Positions 1 through 5,040 of a stretch of DNA of 5,040 nt are shown here, piece by piece. Positions within the stretch are counted from its first letter, which is position 1. The number at the start of each line of letters is the position of its first letter. Both the position numbers and the translations under genes were made by a program. The DNA comes from Clostridiales bacterium (GTDB taxonomy: Bacteria > Bacillota > Clostridia > Oscillospirales > JAAYOS01). Under the pieces are notes generated by a model. It saw only the letters and a program-made list of their open reading frames with translations, ran no database searches and had not been told where the DNA came from. The stretch lies in assembly GCA_012521525.1 (NCBI GenBank), contig JAAYMG010000012.1, positions 1-5,040 of the forward strand. Direction: 5' to 3'.

Positions 1-1
1 A

Positions 2-1657
2 GCCAGGCTGCTTGAGGAAAGCGAAACCGCTTACAACCGTGAACGCGCCGGGATCATGGCAGCCAAACTGGCAGACGGCGAGCCCTGCCCGGTCTGCGGA
101 TCGACCGTCCATCCGCGCAAGGCTGTCATAACTACGGGCGCTCCCGGCGAAGAGGAGCTCAAGCTCCTTAAGAGCAGATATGAAAAATGCCTTCGGGAGA
201 TGCAGGAAGGATCCCGAATCCTTGGAGAAAAAACAGCCGAGCTAAATACTTCCGTAAATCATATGCTGGGGGCCTGCAGGTCCGTATTACGCATTGAATC
301 AGTTCCGGATGATACTGACATCCTGCTCGGCATGATAGGAAAACGCATTGCCGAATGCGATGAGAAGCTCAGCGAGCTTCGGGCGGCGGAACAGGACCTT
401 AAAGCAGGTTTGGATGAAAGATATAAGTGTCAGGAAAGGCTTAAGGAAATAGAACTGGCAGAAGCGGAGCTTACAGGCGCCATCTCTGAAGCGAATGAGG
501 AAAAAAGCTCGCTTTCCTCAGCCCTCGGCACCATGGAAGGCCGTTTGCAGGCGCTGTCCGGTTCGCTGTCCTGCAAATCCCTTGCCGAAGCTGAAGAAAG
601 CCTGCGCAAAAAGAAGCACCAGCTGGCTATGCTGAAGGATGCTCTGAAAAAAGCCGAAGAAGACTACATAAATGCAAGCAATGATCTTCAGGCGGCAAAA
701 ACACTGCTGGAAGACATCAGGAAAAGATACGATGAGGCGGTCATCAGCGAGTCCGAGGCCTTCGAAAAATATTCGGAAAGCATGGCAGCCTGCGGTTTCA
801 AAGATGAGGAAGATTATACCGCGGCGTTGATGGACGAGTCGGAAGTCAAACTCTCGAAGGAAAAGCTGCAGCTTTATCGCGATTCCATGAACAGCATCGA
901 TTCCGAGCTGCGTCGCCTCGAAGCAGAGACAGCCGGCCTTGAACCTCAGGATGTAAGTCTCCTGGAGGATATGAAGAACAGGATCAGCGTTGAAAAGGAC
1001 AAAGCTGACCAAACACTGAGAAGTGTCACGGCCCGGTATCTCTCTAACCAGCGCACGGAAAACTCCATCAGGCAGGAAAATGAGAAGAGGAAAGAACTTG
1101 AGAACGACTTCCTCCTCATCAGCAGCCTGTCCAAAACGGCAAACGGCGAGCTGCCCGGCAGGCAGAAGATCGCATTCGAACAGTACGTCCAGGCTTATTA
1201 TTTCAATCACATCCTCGATGCTGCAAATACACGGCTCGGCAGCATGACGGGTAACCGCTATACGCTGATACGCAGGGAGGAGCCCGAAAACCTCCGCTCG
1301 CAGACCGGGCTGGATCTCGATGTGCTTGACCATTACACCGGCAAGATCAGGACTGTCAAGACGCTCTCCGGCGGCGAGAGCTTCATTGCTTCACTTGCGC
1401 TTGCCCTGGGCCTGGCCGATGTCATACAGAGCCATGCTGGAGGTATCGAAATCGAGATGATGTTCATCGATGAGGGGTTCGGTTCGCTGGATCCTCAATC
1501 GCTCGAACTGGCTGTCCGTGCTTTGAATACCCTGGCTTCCGGCAACTGTATTATCGGTGTGATTTCGCATGTTGCGGAACTGAAAGAACGTATAGACAGG
1601 CAGATCGTCGTTTCAAAAGGCATAAACGGCAGCACTGTTTCGATTCAGTTGCCTTAA
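2..1657 (+). CDS. sbcC: Exonuclease subunit SbcC, C-terminal half (5' end outside the window)
   Basis: This is the ATPase/coiled-coil subunit of the SbcCD (Rad50-Mre11 type) complex, which opens hairpins and processes DNA ends in the cytoplasm. The frame is open to the left edge, so the ATG at 56 is internal; 551 codons are visible. In window residue numbers, the zinc hook CPVC (C29, C32) lies in a GEPCPVCGSTVHP context. A long Glu/Lys/Leu-rich returning coiled coil follows at about 45-370. The C-terminal ATPase lobe then has GELPGRQKIAFEQYV (about 382 on), the ABC signature LSGGE (455-459), Walker B and D-loop MMFIDEGFGSLD (486-497) and the switch histidine in ISHV (H523). The hook lies near the middle of SbcC in the family, so about half of a protein of roughly 1,000 residues is missing. 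The Walker A lobe, and probably sbcD, would lie upstream. The gene ends normally with TAA and shows no frameshift. Confidence 0.96.
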   Translation, partial: ARLLEESETAYNRERAGIMAAKLADGEPCPVCGSTVHPRKAVITTGAPGEEELKLLKSRYEKCLREMQEGSRILGEKTAELNTSVNHMLGACRSVLRIESVPDDTDILLGMIGKRIAECDEKLSELRAAEQDLKAGLDERYKCQERLKEIELAEAELTGAISEANEEKSSLSSALGTMEGRLQALSGSLSCKSLAEAEESLRKKKHQLAMLKDALKKAEEDYINASNDLQAAKTLLEDIRKRYDEAVISESEAFEKYSESMAACGFKDEEDYTAALMDESEVKLSKEKLQLYRDSMNSIDSELRRLEAETAGLEPQDVSLLEDMKNRISVEKDKADQTLRSVTARYLSNQRTENSIRQENEKRKELENDFLLISSLSKTANGELPGRQKIAFEQYVQAYYFNHILDAANTRLGSMTGNRYTLIRREEPENLRSQTGLDLDVLDHYTGKIRTVKTLSGGESFIASLALALGLADVIQSHAGGIEIEMMFIDEGFGSLDPQSLELAVRALNTLASGNCIIGVISHVAELKERIDRQIVVSKGINGSTVSIQLP

Positions 1658-1715
1658 CCGATCGAATGTTTATACCGGCAACACAAAACTCTTTTACCAT
1701 GACAAAATAAATCAT

Positions 1716-1752
1716 GCGGCTGGATCACCCTGATCTCTCGGTGGACAGCCGC
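1716..1752. terminator. Hairpin between convergent genes, probable bidirectional terminator
   Basis: GCGGCTG (1716-1722) pairs perfectly with CAGCCGC (1746-1752). Inside it, TCACC (1725-1729) pairs with GGTGG (1740-1744), counting one T-G wobble. A small GA/A internal loop separates the two helices and the terminal loop is 10 bases. On the + strand the stem is followed by TTTCTGTT. On the - strand it is followed by the moderately T-rich ATGATTTATTTTG. It sits about 58 bases after the sbcC stop and about 45 bases after the stop of the convergent phosphoesterase gene, where a shared terminator is expected. The U tracts are imperfect on both sides, so termination efficiency is uncertain. Confidence 0.62.
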
Positions 1753-1796
1753 TTTCTGTTCGATATTGTGACAGATCATCTCCCGTTTCACTCTTT

Positions 1797-2696
1797 TCAA
1801 CTATGTATCTTATCCCTTTTCCTGAGGCGGAGCCGCTGAAAGAATTTTTCGAGCGATTCGGGGCCTCCCAGTACGTCCCTGCCAACATACAACGTCCCGT
1901 CATTTCGCGTTTTTACGCTCCACTTGACAAGCGATATACTTCCTTTTGAAATCTCGATTGCGGTTATTCCGTTCGGATGCACGCAACTTCCGCTGTTGAA
2001 ATAATACTCTTCTTCTTTAAGCGGATAAACCGGACGATGTGTATGTCCTGCGACCAGGATCAGGTTTTCCCTTCCTGCCCATCGTATCAGCTTATCTTCC
2101 ACCATCATCCTCACCTTGTAATTTTTCGCGGCGCTCGTGAGGTCATTGAACCCCATCCTCTCGATCCTTCTCCAGAAATTCCGGACCAGAAAACGGGCAA
2201 GACGCCAAAGCGAGCTGTTCAGGAAGTCCGCCTGATGGCCGTGGATCAAAACGATGACATCGCCCGTATCGCTGTGCCTGAGAAGGACGCTTTCATAGGC
2301 ACGTATTCTCGGAAAATACAAGTCATAGTTCCCCTTGAGATACTCCTGATCCCTTTTGACGATGTCATGGTTGCCATAAAGCATTATCAGCCTTCCCTCT
2401 CTGTAAAACCTTCCCAAAAGCTGATAAATATGCTCGTACATCTCAAGGATCTCGCGCAAATCGGTGTTTTCCCACAGTTCTTCCCCGTCGCCCAGCTCGA
2501 TATAGGTAAACCCTTCCCGGTAGTAGTAGTTTATGGCCGCATAATAAATGGTCTGGTTTTTCGCGAAATTGTCGCTCCGTTCGTCTCCGTCACCCCTGTG
2601 GCAGTCGCTCATTATGACGATCTGCGACCTGTCGTCGAACAGTACCTCCGGAGCCGATTCGACGGCCTTGGCGATCCGCCTCAAAGCTAAGTCCAT
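1797..2696 (-). CDS. Calcineurin-like metallophosphoesterase
   Basis: This is a 299-residue soluble enzyme predicted to hydrolyse a phosphomonoester or phosphodiester with two metal ions. The family motifs appear in order: SDCHRG (D31, H33), GDGEELW (D70), YGNHD (N109, H110, D111), IHGHQAD (H152, H154) and AGHTHRP (H218, H220). All the usual metal ligands are therefore present. No signal peptide or membrane segment is seen, and the C-terminus is strongly basic (RLRLRKRDK). The broad fold resembles LpxH-like and protein-phosphatase-like members. LpxH itself is unlikely, because its GDLFE/GNRD-type motifs differ and a Gram-positive host would have no lipid A. The ATG at 2694-2696 has AGGA seven bases upstream. 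The gene is second in a - strand operon, nine bases after the DUF4474 stop. The substrate cannot be told from sequence. Confidence 0.92.
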   Translation of the reverse strand: MDLALRRIAKAVESAPEVLFDDRSQIVIMSDCHRGDGDERSDNFAKNQTIYYAAINYYYREGFTYIELGDGEELWENTDLREILEMYEHIYQLLGRFYREGRLIMLYGNHDIVKRDQEYLKGNYDLYFPRIRAYESVLLRHSDTGDVIVLIHGHQADFLNSSLWRLARFLVRNFWRRIERMGFNDLTSAAKNYKVRMMVEDKLIRWAGRENLILVAGHTHRPVYPLKEEEYYFNSGSCVHPNGITAIEISKGSISLVKWSVKTRNDGTLYVGRDVLGGPESLEKFFQRLRLRKRDKIHS

Positions 2697-2708
2697 GGCT
2701 TCATCCTA
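2697..2708 (-). promoter_or_regulatory. Ribosome binding site overlapping the upstream stop codon
   Basis: Read on the - strand, the DUF4474 gene ends in TAG (2708-2706), and the last two bases of that stop are the first two of AGGA (2707-2704). Seven bases then lead to the phosphoesterase ATG. Ribosomes finishing the first gene are thus delivered directly onto the start site of the second, which predicts translational coupling. The arrangement also supports the choice of this start codon. Confidence 0.75.
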
Positions 2709-3539
2709 CAGGTACTTTTTCAGCAGCTCATATTTGTCGTATACGGCCCTCGGCTTACCGAACTTGAGTGCGATATCGAACAGCTCCGGGTTCTCGCTTT
2801 GAAGTATATTCAGTTTCTCCTGCAATGTTGGAGCTTCCTTAGTCAGCTCTCTGAATTTCTCACATAAAAAGCGATTCCTGCTCTGGCTTATGGACACCGT
2901 AAGCTTTGTCCTTGTTGACGGCTGCTCGCTGTAAGGCCTTGTGAACGTGATCCAGACGGTCTTGTTCTTCACCCTGACCTCGTCGTCCCTGTAACCCATG
3001 CGCGCAAGTTCCTCCGTAAAAATACGGCACATCTCCGCGTCTTTCAGCGTGATCCTGGCCTCCAGCGTCAACTCTTCCGGTTCCGAGAACTCGCCCAGCA
3101 TGAATCCCGTAAGCCACCAGTGTTTCCCTTCACGAGTGAACAGGATCCTGTTATTTTTCCGGAGCGCGTAGAATAACTGAAGGTGGTCTTCGTCCTCCGC
3201 GCATTTATAGAATGTGCCGTTGAACACACCCGGAATATTGATATCCGGCCCCGTTGTGTTATAGACACCGATCTCGGCCCCCGTGGTCATCCCGTACTGC
3301 CCTTTCCACAGCTCTATGAGCCACTTTTTCCCTCCGTACCGGAATCTGATGGGTTCGCAGTCTATGATCAGGCTGATGGGGGGACACGATTCGTCGTATA
3401 ACCAGCAGTAACCGAATTTGCGCTGCCACGGATTCATTATCGAATAGAAAATGTCCTGCTCGGGATCATATGTGAACCCGGCCAGTTCAACCTTCTTGAG
3501 TATATCGTCATACGACATGATCTCTCTTATCAATCTCAT
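2706..3539 (-). CDS. DUF4474 domain-containing protein
   Basis: This 277-residue protein is recognised as DUF4474, a Bacillota family with no established function. The conserved core spans about residues 20-150. It contains AGFTYDPEQDIFYS (20-33), FGYCWLYDE (42-50), IDCEPIRF (59-66), the stretch YGGKKWLIELWKGQYG (68-83) and TTGAEIGVYN (85-94). The middle (about 155-225) looks like an alternating strand region (ARITLKDAEMCRIF, KNKTVWITFTRP, KLTVSISQS). The tail is helical and charged. No signal peptide or transmembrane helix is visible, so it is probably cytoplasmic. Six cysteines are scattered without a metal-binding CxxC pair. The ATG at 3537-3539 is preferred because AAAGGA stands four bases upstream; the internal ATG at 3516-3518 has a weaker purine stretch. 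It is the first gene of the operon with the metallophosphoesterase, so the two proteins probably act in one process. Confidence 0.88.
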   Translation of the reverse strand: MRLIREIMSYDDILKKVELAGFTYDPEQDIFYSIMNPWQRKFGYCWLYDESCPPISLIIDCEPIRFRYGGKKWLIELWKGQYGMTTGAEIGVYNTTGPDINIPGVFNGTFYKCAEDEDHLQLFYALRKNNRILFTREGKHWWLTGFMLGEFSEPEELTLEARITLKDAEMCRIFTEELARMGYRDDEVRVKNKTVWITFTRPYSEQPSTRTKLTVSISQSRNRFLCEKFRELTKEAPTLQEKLNILQSENPELFDIALKFGKPRAVYDKYELLKKYL

Positions 3540-3560
3540 CAGTTCCTTTCTCTTATATTG

Positions 3561-3588
3561 AGCATTGCAGGTCTATACCCTGCAAGCT
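3561..3588. repeat. Inverted repeat in the leader of the DUF4474 operon
   Basis: TTGCAGG (3565-3571) and CCTGCAA (3579-3585) form a perfect 7-bp dyad around a 7-base centre. Read on the - strand it extends by AGC/GCT (3588-3586 and 3563-3561) with one bulged T, giving a 10-bp stem. It ends about 21 bases upstream of the DUF4474 start codon. It could be an operator for a dimeric regulator or an RNA hairpin in the 5' leader. No U tract follows it in the - direction, so it is not a normal intrinsic terminator. No convincing -35/-10 pair for the - strand operon was found nearby. Confidence 0.5.
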
Positions 3589-3651
3589 TTCACTACCATA
3601 CTATTCATGCCGTTGTCGATATGTCGGTCGTGAAGGTCAAAATTATGTGTA

Positions 3652-3680
3652 TTGAGTATTTTGACAGTATAATATATAAT
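3652..3680 (+). promoter_or_regulatory. Probable sigma-A promoter for the ZIP transporter
   Basis: A TTGAGT -35 element (3652-3657, four of six consensus bases) is separated by exactly 17 bases from a perfect TATAAT -10 element (3675-3680). Transcription would start near 3687, giving a leader of about 50 bases before the ATG at 3739. A second perfect TATAAT lies at 3668-3673 and a perfect TTGACA at 3661-3666. Neither of these has a partner at a workable distance. No sequence resembling a Zur or MntR operator was recognised around it. Confidence 0.6.
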
Positions 3681-3738
3681 TCTGCTTGGACTTGTTTTTG
3701 CCGGTGACTTGTCGAACGGCAGGATGGAGGTTGTTTTG

Positions 3739-4509
3739 ATGTTTACGCAGGATGCATTGTTCGCACTTCTGTTGTCAGTGATAGCGGGTTTTTCGACCAT
3801 GCTCGGGAGTATACTGCTCTTCTTCACAAGGGGCAAAAGTGAAAAACTCGTTACCGCCTCTCTGGGGTTTGCGGCAGGTGTGATGCTCAGCGTATCCTTT
3901 CTTGACCTTCTTCCGCAGGCCAGGATGTTCATTATCGATACCACCGGAAATACAGTCGGCATCTTGCTTACAGTTGCAACGCTCTGCATCGGTGTCTTAG
4001 GAGCGGCAGGACTGGACAGGCTCGTACCGCATGAAGAAGGCGAAGCCGACGGGCGTGAGCATAAGAACCTCTTCAGGGTCGGCTTCGTGTCTATGCTGGC
4101 GATCGGACTGCACAACTTTCCGGAAGGAATAGCCACATTTATGGCCGGTTACAGCAGCCGTTCTCTCGGCCTGTCCATCATGCTGGCCATAACCATGCAC
4201 AACATTCCCGAAGGGATTTCCGTTGCCATGCCGGTATACTTTGCCACAGGCAGCAAACTTAAGGCGGTAAAGTACACATTTTTGTCGGGCATCGCAGAGC
4301 CTGTCGGTGCATTACTCGCCTTCGTCCTCCTTCGTCCGTTTATCAACGACTTTATGATGGGTATCATATTCTCCCTCATAACAGGGATAATGCTGTATAT
4401 ATCGATCGAGGAACTGATCCCTTCTTCCCGCCAGTACGGATATAAAAACCTTGCACTGATATCTACCTTTGCGGGTATCGTCCTAATGCCTTTAGCCGAT
4501 ATATTTTAG
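3739..4509 (+). CDS. ZIP-family divalent metal transporter (ZupT-like)
   Basis: This 256-residue inner-membrane protein is predicted to import Zn2+ and possibly Fe2+ or Mn2+. Its length matches E. coli ZupT closely. Eight hydrophobic segments can be drawn at about 6-29, 37-58, 71-92, 113-137, 143-166, 178-199, 205-226 and 236-255. The metal-site motifs are complete: HNFPEG in TM4 (H125, N126, E129) and HNIPEG in TM5 (H154, N155, E158). GIAEPVGA in TM6 (E187) and IEELIP in TM7 (E224, E225) are also present. The TM3-TM4 loop is short, acidic and has two histidines (HEEGEADGREH, 98-108), as is typical for metal-sensing loops of the family. The ATG at 3739 is chosen because GGAGG (3726-3730) lies eight bases upstream. 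A frame opening at TTG 3709 would add ten unlikely residues, and ATG 3724 lacks a site. Metal specificity cannot be fixed from sequence. Confidence 0.94.
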   Translation: MFTQDALFALLLSVIAGFSTMLGSILLFFTRGKSEKLVTASLGFAAGVMLSVSFLDLLPQARMFIIDTTGNTVGILLTVATLCIGVLGAAGLDRLVPHEEGEADGREHKNLFRVGFVSMLAIGLHNFPEGIATFMAGYSSRSLGLSIMLAITMHNIPEGISVAMPVYFATGSKLKAVKYTFLSGIAEPVGALLAFVLLRPFINDFMMGIIFSLITGIMLYISIEELIPSSRQYGYKNLALISTFAGIVLMPLADIF

Positions 4510-4580
4510 CTGCGTCCCGGCGATCATCAACAACACACATCATCAGGATCATGTAAGGACAATCTGGAACGGAGCGGACT

Positions 4581-5030
4581 ATGAGCAATAATAAGCAGTT
4601 TACCATAGCAGTCGTTGACGGCCAGGGGGGCGGGATCGGCCGGAGCTTGGTCACCAAACTCAGGGCTGAGTTCCCGAAGGGGTCCGGAGTACGCATATGC
4701 GCCCTGGGCACCAACTCCTCTGCGACAAACAGGATGCTGCGTGAGGGTGCCGGCGAGGGGGCAACGGGTGAGAACGCCATAGTCCTGAACGCGGCAAGGG
4801 CCGATATAATAACCGGCCCGCTTGCCATCATCGCCGCTAACTCCATGCTCGGCGAGCTTACACCGGCCATGTCCTGCGCGATCGCCTCAAGCAGCGCCCA
4901 GAAGGTGCTGATTCCCCTCGAGCGGTGCAACATAAGGCTTGCAGCGGCACCTGCATTTCCACTGGAAGAGTGCATCGACCGGTGCATCGATATAATAAAG
5001 GAGATAATCGCAGAAAACGATCAGTCCTGA
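4581..5030 (+). CDS. DUF3842 family protein
   Basis: This complete 149-residue protein is recognised as DUF3842, a conserved family of mainly anaerobic Bacillota with no assigned function. It begins with a strand followed by a glycine-rich turn, IAVVDGQGGGIG (9-20), which resembles the nucleotide-binding loop of a Rossmann fold. Further conserved blocks are ALGTNSSATNRML (41-53), EGATGENAIVLNA (59-71), the ITGPLAIIAANSMLGELTP run (77-95) and VLIPLERC (109-116). No signal peptide or stable membrane helix is seen, so it is probably cytoplasmic. GGAG lies six bases before the ATG. The gene follows the ZIP transporter by 71 bases on the same strand. Neither a convincing terminator nor a promoter was seen in that gap, so co-transcription is plausible. 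A dinucleotide or other ligand is only an inference from the glycine loop. Confidence 0.88.
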   Translation: MSNNKQFTIAVVDGQGGGIGRSLVTKLRAEFPKGSGVRICALGTNSSATNRMLREGAGEGATGENAIVLNAARADIITGPLAIIAANSMLGELTPAMSCAIASSSAQKVLIPLERCNIRLAAAPAFPLEECIDRCIDIIKEIIAENDQS

Positions 5031-5040
5031 CATAAAATCC

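Noticed and set aside
518..1333. Long open frame of 271 codons antisense to sbcC
   Set aside because: It lies wholly inside the well-supported sbcC coiled-coil region, has no recognisable domain, and is the kind of antisense opening that Glu/Lys-rich coding sequence often produces.
1698..1716. Short inverted repeat CATGA-9-TCATG after sbcC
   Set aside because: Only five AT-rich pairs with a nine-base loop. This is expected by chance and is overshadowed by the stronger adjacent hairpin.
1977..2690. Open frame of 237 codons on the + strand opposite the metallophosphoesterase
   Set aside because: The - strand frame carries all the catalytic motifs. The opposite frame shows no domain and is explained as a shadow.
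3661..3689. TTGACA at 3661 as the -35 element of a second promoter
   Set aside because: Seventeen bases downstream the hexamer is GCTTGG, and the nearby TATAAT boxes are only one and eight bases away, so no valid spacing exists.
3709..3738. Upstream TTG or ATG start for the ZIP transporter
   Set aside because: The extra residues are not hydrophobic or family-like. The GGAGG at 3726-3730 is ideally spaced for the ATG at 3739, which also gives the usual family length.
3573..4136. Open frame of 187 codons on the - strand overlapping the ZIP gene and the intergenic region
   Set aside because: The product is Ser/Pro/Thr-rich with no family resemblance, and most of it is antisense to conserved ZIP membrane segments and motifs.
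4510..4580. Possible terminator between the ZIP and DUF3842 genes
   Set aside because: Only scattered GATCAT/CATCAT words are present, with no stable stem and no T tract.
4463..4987. Open frame of 174 codons antisense to the DUF3842 gene
   Set aside because: It is opposite a conserved family protein that has a good ribosome binding site, and its own translation matches nothing recognisable.

Overview
This looks like ordinary chromosomal sequence from a Gram-positive anaerobe, most likely a Clostridia-type Bacillota of medium GC content. The evidence is the company of a DUF4474 protein, a clostridial-style SDCHRGDG metallophosphoesterase and a DUF3842 protein, with well-formed Shine-Dalgarno sites. 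The genus cannot be named from this window. No tRNA, rRNA, CRISPR array, insertion sequence or phage gene was seen, and no gene-free stretch reaches 300 bases.

Layout, left to right. (1) The window opens inside sbcC, the ATPase/coiled-coil subunit of the SbcCD double-strand-break nuclease. Only the half from the zinc hook to the C-terminal ATPase lobe is present, on the + strand. (2) A strong hairpin at about 1716-1752 lies between sbcC and the convergent gene that follows, and probably terminates transcription in both directions. (3) Two genes on the - strand form a tight, probably translationally coupled operon. The first in transcription order is a DUF4474 protein of unknown function, and the second is a calcineurin-like metallophosphoesterase. 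The stop codon of the first overlaps the ribosome binding site of the second. (4) A divergent intergenic region of about 200 bases (3540-3738) carries a perfect 7-bp inverted repeat in the leader of the - strand operon. It also carries a good sigma-A-type promoter facing right. (5) On the + strand follow a ZIP-family (ZupT-like) metal transporter with both histidine motifs and, 71 bases later, a complete DUF3842 protein with a glycine-rich nucleotide-binding-like N-terminus.

Functional reading. SbcCD acts in DNA repair and is unrelated in mechanism to the rest. The DUF4474/phosphoesterase pair is probably one functional unit, but its substrate is unknown. The ZIP protein imports divalent metal (Zn, and possibly Fe or Mn). 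DUF3842 may be co-transcribed with it, as no terminator separates them. No clear new system was found. The least understood elements are the DUF4474-phosphoesterase pair, the inverted repeat in its leader, and the DUF3842 gene beside a metal transporter.
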